This document shows positions 1-8,631 of a stretch of 47,273 nt of DNA, piece by piece (the first letter of the stretch is position 1; each line of letters begins with the position of its first letter). The notes beneath the pieces were generated by a model. That model saw nothing but the letters and a program-made list of their open reading frames with translations. It ran no database searches and had not been told where the DNA came from. Position numbers and translations under genes: made by a program. The DNA is from Coxiellaceae bacterium (GTDB taxonomy: Bacteria > Pseudomonadota > Gammaproteobacteria > Coxiellales > Coxiellaceae). The stretch lies in contig JARGNX010000011.1 of NCBI GenBank assembly GCA_029210045.1, forward strand, positions 1 through 47,273, written 5' to 3'.

Positions 1-167
1 CGGTAAGGTTGAACAAAAAGCCCCCCTTGAAAAACCCGGAATGTATAAACAACACATTAAGTTTTTTCAAAAACAGTTTTGCAGGGTGTCCGTTCTGCTA
101 CTTAGCAGCTTTAGCAACGCGGTAAGGTTGAACAAAAAGCCCCCCTTGAAAAACCCGGAATGTATAA
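1..167. repeat. 48-bp direct repeat, two copies (1-48 and 120-167)
   Basis: The same 48 bases occur at 1-48 and 120-167, a period of 119. The unit carries the core GGTAAGGTTGAAC followed by a C-rich run. The second copy forms the left arm of the large hairpin that ends at dksA. The first copy lacks a right arm nearby. More copies may lie to the left of the window. A related core, GGCAAGGTTGAAC, recurs in the array at 13789-14164. Confidence 0.9.
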
Positions 168-233
168 GTAATACATGAGGAGTTTTCAAGGGGGGCTTTT
201 TGTTCAAGATTGCCCGTTGATAAAGCTGCTAAG
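101..233. terminator. Large palindrome abutting dksA 3' end
   Basis: Bases 128-152 and 183-207 form a perfect 25-bp inverted repeat around a 30-base loop. Outside it, 101-113 and 221-233 are a second perfect 13-bp inverted repeat, and the right arm contains the dksA stop codon (229-231). Between the arms a core (GGTTGAAC against GTTCAAGA) keeps a two-base mismatch. Its place directly after dksA suggests transcription termination or 3'-end protection, but the symmetry is far larger than a simple terminator needs. The ybiT 3' end has the same architecture. Confidence 0.7.
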
Positions 234-948
234 CGCCTTGCTTTTCTTTGATCTCTTGAAAAGTTTTGCAATCGATGCATTTAGTCGCCGTTGGCCTCGC
301 CTCCAAACGCCGAATACCAATATCCGCACCGCAATCTTCGCAATAACCGTATTCACCACGATCTAAATCGTCCATAACGGATTCGATTTTACGAATCAAT
401 TTACGCTCACGATCACGGGTACGTAATTCTAGGTTAAAGTCGGCTTCCATACTGGCGCGATCAACTGGATCAGCATAGTTGTTATCATCTTCTTTCATAT
501 GACCAACGGTACTATCTACCTCTTCCATTAGTTGGCGCTTCCATAGCTCCAAAATATTACGGAAGTGCTCCACATGTGGGGCTCCCATATATTCATCACC
601 CTTTTTTTCTACATAGGGTGTAAAGCCAAGCGGTCCTGCTGCTGCATTCACTGGTCTTTTACGCACTGCTGTGGCTGCAGTTGCACTCGGTGTTGTTTTT
701 TTAGTTGCTACTTTTTTCGTCACGGTCTTTTTCTTCACAGTTTTTTTCGTTGATTGAGTAGCTCGTGTTGCCGTCGTTGCTTTCTTTGCAGCTGGCTTTT
801 TAGTTGTCGCTTTCTTAGTTACTTTTTTAGTAGCTGTCTTAGCGGTTTTTGCCTTTGCTTTTTTAGTAGCTGTCGTGCTTGCACGTGCCGTCGATTTCTT
901 CGTCGTCTTTTTTTTACTGGTTGATTTTGTGGTTGTCGTTTTCGGCAT
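229..948 (-). CDS. dksA: DksA/TraR-family RNA polymerase regulator with long basic N-terminal tail
   Basis: The C-terminal part (about residues 100-239) matches DksA. It has a coiled-coil region rich in acidic and basic residues, then a four-cysteine zinc site, CEDC followed by CIDC. DksA enters the polymerase secondary channel and works with ppGpp in the stringent response. E. coli DksA has 151 residues and this protein has 239. The extra N-terminus (about residues 1-95) is almost entirely Lys, Thr, Ala and Ser with KKTTKK/AKKA motifs, like histone H1 or other nucleoid-binding tails. The ATG follows a strong AGGAGGTG ribosome site. The gene ends inside a large palindrome. The DksA assignment is secure; the role of the tail is unknown. 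Confidence 0.93.
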   Translation of the reverse strand: MPKTTTTKSTSKKKTTKKSTARASTTATKKAKAKTAKTATKKVTKKATTKKPAAKKATTATRATQSTKKTVKKKTVTKKVATKKTTPSATAATAVRKRPVNAAAGPLGFTPYVEKKGDEYMGAPHVEHFRNILELWKRQLMEEVDSTVGHMKEDDNNYADPVDRASMEADFNLELRTRDRERKLIRKIESVMDDLDRGEYGYCEDCGADIGIRRLEARPTATKCIDCKTFQEIKEKQGA

Positions 949-983
949 CTCGCACCTCCTGCTTAAAAATTTGTGTACATCCC

Positions 984-1021
984 ACAGTGAGACATTGTCC
1001 GCAATGTCTGTCTCCCACTGT
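984..1021. other. Imperfect hairpin between dapF and dksA
   Basis: ACAGTGAGACATTG (984-997) pairs with CAATGTCT and CACTGT downstream, with a six-base bulge. It lies between the dapF stop and the dksA start on the minus strand. No clear T-run follows, so it may attenuate or process the transcript rather than terminate it. Confidence 0.5.
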
Positions 1022-1040
1022 CTGATGGCAACATCCCTAT

Positions 1041-1883
1041 TTAGTCACCACACCATCCGCCATTGTAAACCCAGACGACTGGACCGCATATACTAACAGC
1101 TAAACCCTCATTAGGCCAAGTAACTTTTACATCCCCACCGGGTTGCGTCACAGTAATTGTGTCAGATTTAACCCAATTGTTAATACGCGCTACAGTTGCG
1201 GCGGCAATCGCACCACTGCCACAAGCCTGTGTCCATCCAGCACCACGCTCTAGGACCTGCAGCAAAAGATGATCATCTGCTTTAACGTAACAAACCCCTA
1301 CATTCACTCCTTCAGTAAATGACGCATGTTCGGCTATAGAATAAGCAATCTCTGTCGCCTCATCAGAACTGGCATTTTGTACGCGCCAAACGGCATGGGG
1401 GTTACCAACACTCACAACACCTATCGGCACTGCAAGATCATCAGTCAATGCGAGCTCATACAAGTCTTGCTGCGTCTCTGCAGCAAACGGCACCTCTTGC
1501 GGCATCAATACCGGCGCCTCCAATTGCAAGCCGTATTCATGCTCGCCCGTTTGCATCACGGTATAATCAACACCACCAGCCTGTAATAGCCACGATGACT
1601 TATTTTGATCCACTAGTGCCTGCAACAAATAGCCCACTGAACGCATGCCGTTCACACATTGACCAGATTCGCTGCCATCACTATTAAAAATACGAACAAT
1701 ATAATCAGCCGCTTGATTCTCAGTCGCTGGTATCACCCACATCAGCTGATCAAAACCAACCCCGCGATGACGATCTGCGACCTGTCGAATCAATGCTGTT
1801 GATAATATGGGCTGCTCAGCTTTTGCCAGAACAATAACAAAATCGTTCCCTAAGCTGTGCAATTTATGAAATTCGAAAGTCAC
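1041..1883 (-). CDS. dapF: Diaminopimelate epimerase
   Basis: Interconverts LL- and meso-diaminopimelate, the step before lysine and the peptidoglycan cross-linking residue, in the cytoplasm. The protein has 280 residues, normal for the family. The N-terminus (FHKLHSLGNDFVIV) is typical. Both catalytic cysteines are visible: one in GQCVNGMRS (a divergent form of the usual QCGNGAR motif) and one in QACGSGAIAAA. The start is GTG, with GAGGTG a few bases upstream. It precedes dksA on the same strand, separated by a hairpin. The assignment is firm; the altered first motif is the only oddity. Confidence 0.95.
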   Translation of the reverse strand: MTFEFHKLHSLGNDFVIVLAKAEQPILSTALIRQVADRHRGVGFDQLMWVIPATENQAADYIVRIFNSDGSESGQCVNGMRSVGYLLQALVDQNKSSWLLQAGGVDYTVMQTGEHEYGLQLEAPVLMPQEVPFAAETQQDLYELALTDDLAVPIGVVSVGNPHAVWRVQNASSDEATEIAYSIAEHASFTEGVNVGVCYVKADDHLLLQVLERGAGWTQACGSGAIAAATVARINNWVKSDTITVTQPGGDVKVTWPNEGLAVSICGPVVWVYNGGWCGD

Positions 1884-1926
1884 GCCATCACCTCATCTGA
1901 GTAGCTTCACTCACTATATCATTTCG

Positions 1927-2709
1927 TTAGAAATTATATACCAGTGAGACCGCACTAATCGTATCGGTTTTCTGAGTAAACGTACTATTTGGTGGGATTT
2001 TGGAGTAATAATCCAACTCAAATGATACCTGGATCGCCAAGTTACCAATAATTTTATTTTGGAAAGCTGTGATCGTTTGAAAATAATCAAATGGAGCACC
2101 GATATCGTAACGTAATAACTCAGTAAACACCCCCTTATCGGTAACATTCCACAAGAAATTTGCCTGCGTTACAATAATCACATGACTATTGGGATCACCA
2201 TCAACGCGCACCTCATTACGTCGCCAACCAGGCCCCGCTTGCGCACTCAATACTATTTTTTGTGAACGGTATAAATCACGCCCATAACCCGCGGAACCAA
2301 CAAACACATAAGAGTAAGGACTAAATCGATCGGCGGTAAAGTCACCGTTCATAAAGAAGAAACTTTTATCTTGCTTATGAAAGCTGTAGTTTAACTGATC
2401 AACAGCAGTGAACTTTTCTTTATTCACCGAACCATCGGCTTTACCCCATAACACGGCTAAATTTGCAGTGTTTGACCAAGGATCATTGTTATACAGCAAA
2501 TTAAAACCAGCATTGATTGTCGCTGTACGCGTATTACCCGTATTTGCATTCGCGCCCAATGACGCACTACTACCATCCCAATGTGACTTTTCAATTGCCT
2601 CTGACTTTTGTTCTGCTTGCTTTTTAGTCAGCTTCGTACCTTCAGGAGCCGCCATAGCAGGCAACAAACAACACACCAATAACAAAGCTAGCAAAATCCT
2701 CGACAACAT
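1927..2709 (-). CDS. DUF481 outer-membrane protein (YdiY-like)
   Basis: 260 residues with a clear signal peptide (MLSRILLALLLVCCLLPAMA, cleavage near AMA/AP) and the alternating pattern of a small outer-membrane beta-barrel. The segment SASLGANANTGNTRT is typical of DUF481, the family of YdiY and salt-induced outer-membrane proteins, and the protein ends in a C-terminal aromatic (VYNF) as barrel proteins do. Function in the family is poorly known. It is divergent from kdoO with about 110 bases between the starts, so the two may share regulatory sequence. Confidence 0.8.
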   Translation of the reverse strand: MLSRILLALLLVCCLLPAMAAPEGTKLTKKQAEQKSEAIEKSHWDGSSASLGANANTGNTRTATINAGFNLLYNNDPWSNTANLAVLWGKADGSVNKEKFTAVDQLNYSFHKQDKSFFFMNGDFTADRFSPYSYVFVGSAGYGRDLYRSQKIVLSAQAGPGWRRNEVRVDGDPNSHVIIVTQANFLWNVTDKGVFTELLRYDIGAPFDYFQTITAFQNKIIGNLAIQVSFELDYYSKIPPNSTFTQKTDTISAVSLVYNF

Positions 2710-2818
2710 CCGGCTTCCCTCCGATCAATCAAAGGGACGCATTGTAATCAGCTGCCCCGGGTTGTGCAACTTGCAAAACTTACTTGATTCAATACGCCGC
2801 ATCGGATATAAATTAAAC

Positions 2819-3649
2819 ATGACAAACATTATCTCTTGCGAAACCGACCAATGGACTGATACCGTTCAGCCCAACCTAAATCTGCTTAATGACCTTGAGC
2901 ATGGTAACGTACTGTTCTTTCCGAAATTAGGCTTTGATCTCAGTCAGCAACAACAAATTCTACTGGAGCAGCCGGTACTAAAAGGCAAAAACCATTACGT
3001 GCATTACGATCCACGCAACCACCAGCTCAAAGGGCATAAAAATTGCAATAATGAACTTTACCAACTGCTTCGTAATTACTGCAGTCACAGCAAATCATTA
3101 GTTACGCGACTATTTCCGCAATATGAAAACCGCATATCGTTAGGCCACACCTGTTTTATACCGGCCAATCAGCGCAACACACACGGCAATGATGGCGTTA
3201 ACTTGCACATAGATTCATTTCGCACATCACCACTGCATGGCAAACGTATACTGCGTATATACACCAACATTAGTCCAGACGGCCAAACCAAGGTATGGCA
3301 TGTCGGCGAGCCATTTAATAAAATTATGCAGCGCTTCGCCAAGAAAATAAAAAAACCATTCCTACTGAAATTGCTACTGAGCAAGCGCAGTGTCTATGAT
3401 TATTTCATGTTGCAACTGAACCGTATGATGAAAAATGACAAAGACTACCAGCAGCAAATTGAACCGGTGCGCTTTGACTTTCCGGCTTCATCCAGCTGGA
3501 TGGCTTTTACCGACCAGGTATCACATGCCAGCTTGAATGGCCAACATATTTTAGCCCAAACATTTTATTTACCCATTAGTTCGCTGCAGAATCCGCAGCT
3601 ATCGCCGCTGTCTTTACTCGAGAACTATCTTGATCATGCGTTAATTTAG
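2819..3649 (+). CDS. kdoO: Kdo hydroxylase, Fe(II)/2-oxoglutarate dependent
   Basis: 276 residues from ATG at 2819. An upstream in-frame extension overlaps the divergent DUF481 gene and is not credible. The sequence matches the Kdo hydroxylase family (PF11004), which hydroxylates C3 of Kdo in the lipid A-core region of LPS. The iron ligands are likely in NLHIDSF (His and Asp) and in VSHASLNG (His), with the Arg/Gln segment HILAQTFYLP after it. It belongs with the envelope genes around it. The last 74 bases overlap the 3' end of the opposite-strand lipoprotein gene. Confidence 0.85.
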   Translation: MTNIISCETDQWTDTVQPNLNLLNDLEHGNVLFFPKLGFDLSQQQQILLEQPVLKGKNHYVHYDPRNHQLKGHKNCNNELYQLLRNYCSHSKSLVTRLFPQYENRISLGHTCFIPANQRNTHGNDGVNLHIDSFRTSPLHGKRILRIYTNISPDGQTKVWHVGEPFNKIMQRFAKKIKKPFLLKLLLSKRSVYDYFMLQLNRMMKNDKDYQQQIEPVRFDFPASSSWMAFTDQVSHASLNGQHILAQTFYLPISSLQNPQLSPLSLLENYLDHALI

Positions 3650-3746
3650 GAGGCGCCGGCATATACAATGCACCGTATTGACCACAACCGGTCAAAACTG
3701 CCATTATCACCACTGCGCCGATTACTCGTTGTATTTTATTCCACAT
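3576..3746 (-). CDS. lptM: Small LptM/YifL-like lipoprotein
   Basis: 56 residues from ATG at 3746. The N-terminus is a type II signal peptide ending in a lipobox (VLTGCGQYGALYMP). The Gly-x-Leu-Tyr-x-Pro pattern just after the lipidated Cys is the hallmark of LptM (YifL), which helps LptD form its native disulfides. In E. coli the gene sits beside dapF; here dapF is about 1.7 kb away. Its 3' end overlaps the convergent kdoO by 74 bases. The lipoprotein call is strong; LptM identity rests on the short motif and the presence of lptD in the region. Confidence 0.75.
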   Translation of the reverse strand: MWNKIQRVIGAVVIMAVLTGCGQYGALYMPAPPKLTHDQDSSRVKTAAIAADSAAN

Positions 3747-3765
3747 CTTGGTATGTTCTCCGGTT

Positions 3766-4437
3766 ATGAATACACCACTACAAACTTTTGTTATCGAGCC
3801 TAAACAGCCAGCCAATTACAGTGTTATTTGGATGCATGGCTTAGGCGCCACTGCTAACGATTTTGAAGACATTGTACCTGCAATGCAACTTCCAGAAAAT
3901 GCCAATGTGCGTTTTGTGTTTCCGCAAGCACCCACACAGCCAATCACCATCAATGGCGGCATGCCAATGCCGGCGTGGTATGACATTTACCACTTAGACC
4001 GCTTAGACAAACAAGACGCAGAAGGCGTACAACTATCGGCCGTTGCGATTACTGCATTAATCGATATGGAAATTAATAACGGCATCGCCAGTGACCACAT
4101 TATATTAGCCGGTTTTTCACAAGGCGGTGCAATGGCATTGCATACTGGCTTGCGCTACCCAAAAACTTTAGGCGGGGTCATGGCAATGTCATGCTACTTA
4201 CCATTATCCGACTTATTAGATGCTGAAAAGCATCACGCCAATCACGATACGCCCATCTTTATTGCGCATGGCACTTTTGATCCCGTGCTACCTTATGTGC
4301 TTGCTGAGTTAACGATTTCTGAATTGCAGCGACGTGACTACAAATTAACAACCCATCAATACCCGATGGGGCATGAGATGTGTATCGATGAAGTTAATGA
4401 CATGTCACAGTGGCTTAGTACTTGCGCGTTGCGATGA
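3766..4437 (+). CDS. Alpha/beta-hydrolase carboxylesterase
   Basis: 223 residues, matching the phospholipase/carboxylesterase family (PF02230) of small cytoplasmic esterases. Visible: the oxyanion-region HGLGATANDF, the nucleophile elbow GFSQGGAMAL, the acid in GTFDPVLPY and the catalytic His in GHEM. ATG at 3766 gives an N-terminus like other members. A TTG at 3748 in frame is possible but less likely. Its last 33 bases overlap the convergent murU. Natural substrate unknown. Confidence 0.88.
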   Translation: MNTPLQTFVIEPKQPANYSVIWMHGLGATANDFEDIVPAMQLPENANVRFVFPQAPTQPITINGGMPMPAWYDIYHLDRLDKQDAEGVQLSAVAITALIDMEINNGIASDHIILAGFSQGGAMALHTGLRYPKTLGGVMAMSCYLPLSDLLDAEKHHANHDTPIFIAHGTFDPVLPYVLAELTISELQRRDYKLTTHQYPMGHEMCIDEVNDMSQWLSTCALR

Positions 4438-5097
4438 TGCCACATATTGGCTCAACGCATCTAATTCTGTTGGAGTACCCACATTATACCACGCCCCCTT
4501 ATATAGCTCACCGGTAACAGTGTGTTGCTCAATCGCGGGCATCAGTCGACTGCTGATCGAAAATTTGCGCTCAGTCACACCATCAAACAGCATACGCGTT
4601 AATATGCCTATACCCGCATAATTCCACTTCTCGCCTTGCAAAGTAATCGCACCTTGCGCATCTAAAGCAAAGTCGCCGTCGGAATGGTAAACCGGGTTTG
4701 GCACTAGCACCAAGTGCGCTGCAGCATTCATCGGTTGCTGCAACTGCTCGTAAGGAAAATCAGTATAAATGTCTGCCGATGTAACCAAAAAAGGTTGGTC
4801 ACCCAATAATGGTAACGCCTGATATACGCCGCCGCCAGTCTCAAGACCACCCACTTCTTGCTCGTAAGAGTATTCAATTTTACAACCAAAGCGTTGGCCA
4901 TCGCCTAATGCATCAATAATTGATGATGCCATATAGCACACATTGATCACCAAATCAGTAAACCCAGCAGAAGCTAAACAGCGCACCTGATGTGCAATCA
5001 AAGTTTCACCACCTACCTCCACTAACGGCTTTGGTATACGCTGCGTAATACCGCCTAAGCGTTTGCCGCTGCCCGCAGCTAAAATCATCGCTTTCAA
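4405..5097 (-). CDS. murU: N-acetylmuramate alpha-1-phosphate uridylyltransferase
   Basis: 230 residues of the nucleotidyltransferase fold, beginning MILAAGSGKRLGGIT with the G-x-G-x-R loop and KPLVEVGG. It resembles mannose-1-phosphate guanylyltransferases, but the partner kinase next to it makes MurU the best call. MurU converts MurNAc-1-phosphate to UDP-MurNAc in the anabolic peptidoglycan-recycling route of pseudomonads, bypassing MurA and so fosfomycin. It overlaps amgK by four bases, consistent with translational coupling. The end overlaps the convergent esterase gene by 33 bases. Confidence 0.88.
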   Translation of the reverse strand: MKAMILAAGSGKRLGGITQRIPKPLVEVGGETLIAHQVRCLASAGFTDLVINVCYMASSIIDALGDGQRFGCKIEYSYEQEVGGLETGGGVYQALPLLGDQPFLVTSADIYTDFPYEQLQQPMNAAAHLVLVPNPVYHSDGDFALDAQGAITLQGEKWNYAGIGILTRMLFDGVTERKFSISSRLMPAIEQHTVTGELYKGAWYNVGTPTELDALSQYVASSQRASTKPL

Positions 5098-6074
5098 TTC
5101 GTTTCCTTCTCACTTAATAGTGCTGCTAAATCAGCAAATCTGGCATGACGTGCCGCAGCTGATTGTAAATACTGCAATGCATAATCACGCGCTTGCCGAT
5201 ACAAGCTGCGATCTGACATACGCGCAAATAAACCAATGCAACGTAAATGGCGCAGCAACGTAGCCGCATCAAACCATAATAAAAATTCTTCCCAGCTAGT
5301 GGTAAGCACAACCGAATCACAGCCCTGCAGCTGCTCATAATATTGCTCGAGCAATTGCAGCACCAAGTCATCCGACAAACGCACATAAGCGTCACGCAAA
5401 ATCGAGGCCAAGTCATAACTCAGCGGACCAATGCACAACATTTGAAAGTCAATATGCGCCAACTGCTGGTCGTTTTTTAACATGATATTGCGGCTATGAA
5501 AGTCACGGTGACATAATACCTGAGGACCACGTTGCAAAATATCAATACAATTGATCACACTGCGCTCAACCACTTGTCGTTCATGTTGATTCAATTCGCT
5601 ATCGCGCCACTGACTCAAAAAACAATCCACGCCATCAACTGCTCGCGTTTGATAGCCAGCCCAGTCAAATGATGGAATCTCGAGCGCTGCATCCAAGTGA
5701 AATGACTGTAATTTCAACAAATCACTCAACACCAGTTGATAGTCTTTAGCAACCAACTGATGCTGCATACGGTCATACCAATGCGAGCCACCCAAATCTT
5801 CTTGCAATAAATAGCCGTTATCGGTGTCCACCTGAAAAACTTCTGGCGTATACCACCCCACTTGTTTTAACAGCTCACCAAGAGAGGCAAAACTCAAAAT
5901 ACTGTCTGGTATTTCACGCGCATCGGTAACGATATACGTTTGCGCTGGGGTAACCGCTCGATAATAGTGACGTCGACTAATCACCTGCGGCAAATCTTGT
6001 AGCTCAGTCAACTGTAACGCACAATGGTCTGCTAACCAGTGTTGTACTTGTTGTTTACTTGATATATCTGTCAT
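5094..6074 (-). CDS. amgK: N-acetylmuramate/N-acetylglucosamine 1-kinase
   Basis: Aminoglycoside-phosphotransferase fold: the catalytic loop LCHRDFHSRNIMLK is followed by the metal-binding IDFQ. AmgK phosphorylates the anomeric carbon of MurNAc and GlcNAc recovered from the wall, feeding MurU. ATG at 6074 gives 326 residues, close to known AmgK. Longer in-frame starts run toward the divergent lptD and are unlikely. The lptD/amgK-murU arrangement is the same as in Pseudomonas, which strongly supports both names. Confidence 0.9.
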   Translation of the reverse strand: MTDISSKQQVQHWLADHCALQLTELQDLPQVISRRHYYRAVTPAQTYIVTDAREIPDSILSFASLGELLKQVGWYTPEVFQVDTDNGYLLQEDLGGSHWYDRMQHQLVAKDYQLVLSDLLKLQSFHLDAALEIPSFDWAGYQTRAVDGVDCFLSQWRDSELNQHERQVVERSVINCIDILQRGPQVLCHRDFHSRNIMLKNDQQLAHIDFQMLCIGPLSYDLASILRDAYVRLSDDLVLQLLEQYYEQLQGCDSVVLTTSWEEFLLWFDAATLLRHLRCIGLFARMSDRSLYRQARDYALQYLQSAAARHARFADLAALLSEKETN

Positions 6075-6118
6075 AACCGGTACCATACTCATCGCATATA
6101 GCTGGAGAAAATATTCAC

Positions 6119-8611
6119 ATGAAGCATGCGCTTTGCAAATTAATTGCGCTAACCGCCGTATTTTACGCCGGTGCTGCGCTTGCAACGCCCAAGGCTAACA
6201 AAAGCACCATAACACCTCAAGTACTGAGCGGAAAACAAATTGCAGATATGCTCGGTTGGCTTCCCAGCAAAAATAGCGACAATATCTGTGGTGGTAGCTA
6301 CAAAGAACCCAAGATCATCATAGATAACCCTTCCCCCACAGCTGTTGAAGATAATGCTACAGCCGTTACTGCCGATGGTCCGGCGCTATTTTCCACCAGC
6401 GGTCGATCAATTTTACAACAAAATGTGATAGTCACACAGCCCGGCCGCTTAATAAACGCCGACAAAGCGTACATATACCGCGATGCAGACAACGGTAAGA
6501 TTTCGGCCATCGAGTTGTTTGGGCATGTCCGCTTACAACAGAAAGACAAATTAATTGTCAGCCAACACGCCTATCTCGACTTAAGTGATGGCTCATCGGT
6601 ACTGGATGATGGTCTCTACCATGTACTATATAACGGCGGCAAGCATAATGACTTAAGCGCCTGGGGACGCGCCTATCAAGTCAAGCGTCATGCCAATGGC
6701 GTAATTGATTTATATGGGCGCGCTTCATACACCACTTGCCCACCGATAAAACCCTCGTGGATGATTCATGCCAAACGCATGCACTTAGATAAACATAAAG
6801 GCGTGGGTAAAGCCTATGGTGTTGTATTAAAATTTCATAAAATCCCACTGCTATACACGCCTTACTTTTCTTTTGCCATCGACAAACAAAGAAAGTCCGG
6901 ACTCTTAACACCGATTATTGGCCACACCGGCCCTTCGGGTGTAGATATAGCATTACCTATTTATTGGAACATGGCACCCAATTACGATATGACAATTACA
7001 CCACGCATGCTAACCAAGCGTGGCTTCCAATTAAATGGTCAATTTCGTTTTCTCAGTAACACCACCCAAGGGCGATATTTTGGTAACTTTTTACCGGGTG
7101 ATAAAGCCTTTCGTACTTTCAAACAGGACACAATAGATACCACTACAGCCACCCCAGAAAACCTGCCTTACATTAATGCAATTAAAGGTTATACCAATAA
7201 CCGCTGGATGATCGCTATCAATCAACACTCCTCCTTTTCTGAAGGCTGGACTGCTGATTTTAATGTTAATCGCGTCAGTGACTCCTATTACCTAAAAGAT
7301 TTTGATATTACAGCCAACGGTGCTACCGCTAACCAATTACTCAACCAAGCCGACTTGCATTACCAAGGAAAGCACTGGGAATTCACAGGGATGTTCCAGG
7401 GTTATCAAACCTTACACCCAATAAACCAACCCGTCACTAATGACCAATACCAACGTATTCCAGAAATTGATAGCGCCGCCAATTACCCCGCACTAACAAA
7501 CTGGTTAGACTTTGGCATGTCTACGTCATTAATTAACTTTGGCTACAACAGTTACTTTGTACCTGACTTACCCGTTGGGCAACGAATCCACTTGCGACCA
7601 AACGTTAGCATACCGCTTAACTGGGCCGCCGGTTATGTTACACCCTCTATTTACCTCGATAACACGGACTATATTGTACAACACCAATTGCCACATCAAG
7701 CAAAAAACATCGGGCGCACCTTACCCATTATCGATATCGACTCTGGCTTATACCTCGATAAATCCGTAAATTTCGGTAAACATCACTTGATCGAGACATT
7801 TGAACCCCAAGTTTTCTATTTATTTGTGCCCTATCAAAACCAAAGTGATATACCTAATTACGATACCTATAGTTTGCCGTTTTCATTTGCGCAAGTATTC
7901 TCACTCAACCGCTTCACCGGTTATGATCGCATACAAAACGCCAACCAATTTAGCCTAGGCTTTACTAGTCGCTTTCTAAATGCGAACAACGGCGCACAAA
8001 ACTTTCGCTTCGATGTCGGTGCCATTTACTATATGGCAGAACCGAAGGTTTGCCTGAACAGAGATTGTGCACATACTACCAATAACTTTTCCCCTATTGT
8101 CAGTGACATAACATTCAATCCTGCCGATCATTGGTCCACCACCGCTACTTGGGCCTGGGATCCTAACGCGAAACAAACCAATAATGCCGGTGTGACCTTT
8201 AACTATATCCGCGATAATTCGCATTTATTCTCGCTGCAATATAATTATGTACGAGAAACTGACGGCTCAGTAGACATACCCAGCCGGCAAACCCACAGTA
8301 ACTTAATTGGTGGCACCTATTTTCCACTGACTTCTCACTGGAACGGTATTGCTTACGCTTATTACAACCTAACCGACAAACACCCTGAAAGTTACTACTT
8401 TGGCCTCGAATATAATACTTGCTGCTGGAGTATACGTTTCTTAACTGACCGCTTATGGCAAAGCAATATCCCAGCACCCGGCACTGGTAACTCGTACCAA
8501 ACCGGCTATTATGTCCAGCTTAACTTAAAAGGACTAGGGTCACTTGCAAATAAGAACACAGACCGTTTGTTTATGAATACGCTTCCAGGCTATAATCCGG
8601 ACCTACGATAA
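6119..8611 (+). CDS. lptD: LPS-assembly outer-membrane protein LptD
   Basis: 830 residues: signal peptide (to about ALA at residue 22), periplasmic OstA/LptA-like domain (about 95-200, including the YRDADNGKI region), then a long beta-barrel rich in aromatic strands. With LptE it inserts LPS into the outer leaflet. Two N-terminal cysteines (NICGG, TTCPP) and the adjacent pair in NTCCWS near the C-terminus fit the essential inter-domain disulfides. A GGAG site lies about 12 bases before the ATG. It begins the run lptD-surA-rsmA-uspA-thioesterase-sppA-apaH on one strand with almost no gaps. Confidence 0.96.
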   Translation: MKHALCKLIALTAVFYAGAALATPKANKSTITPQVLSGKQIADMLGWLPSKNSDNICGGSYKEPKIIIDNPSPTAVEDNATAVTADGPALFSTSGRSILQQNVIVTQPGRLINADKAYIYRDADNGKISAIELFGHVRLQQKDKLIVSQHAYLDLSDGSSVLDDGLYHVLYNGGKHNDLSAWGRAYQVKRHANGVIDLYGRASYTTCPPIKPSWMIHAKRMHLDKHKGVGKAYGVVLKFHKIPLLYTPYFSFAIDKQRKSGLLTPIIGHTGPSGVDIALPIYWNMAPNYDMTITPRMLTKRGFQLNGQFRFLSNTTQGRYFGNFLPGDKAFRTFKQDTIDTTTATPENLPYINAIKGYTNNRWMIAINQHSSFSEGWTADFNVNRVSDSYYLKDFDITANGATANQLLNQADLHYQGKHWEFTGMFQGYQTLHPINQPVTNDQYQRIPEIDSAANYPALTNWLDFGMSTSLINFGYNSYFVPDLPVGQRIHLRPNVSIPLNWAAGYVTPSIYLDNTDYIVQHQLPHQAKNIGRTLPIIDIDSGLYLDKSVNFGKHHLIETFEPQVFYLFVPYQNQSDIPNYDTYSLPFSFAQVFSLNRFTGYDRIQNANQFSLGFTSRFLNANNGAQNFRFDVGAIYYMAEPKVCLNRDCAHTTNNFSPIVSDITFNPADHWSTTATWAWDPNAKQTNNAGVTFNYIRDNSHLFSLQYNYVRETDGSVDIPSRQTHSNLIGGTYFPLTSHWNGIAYAYYNLTDKHPESYYFGLEYNTCCWSIRFLTDRLWQSNIPAPGTGNSYQTGYYVQLNLKGLGSLANKNTDRLFMNTLPGYNPDLR

Positions 8612-8631
8612 TCGATAAGGAACGTAAGCGC

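Noticed and set aside
2408..2818. Long N-terminal extension of kdoO
   Set aside because: It overlaps the signal-peptide region of the divergent DUF481 gene; the Kdo hydroxylase fold starts after ATG 2819.
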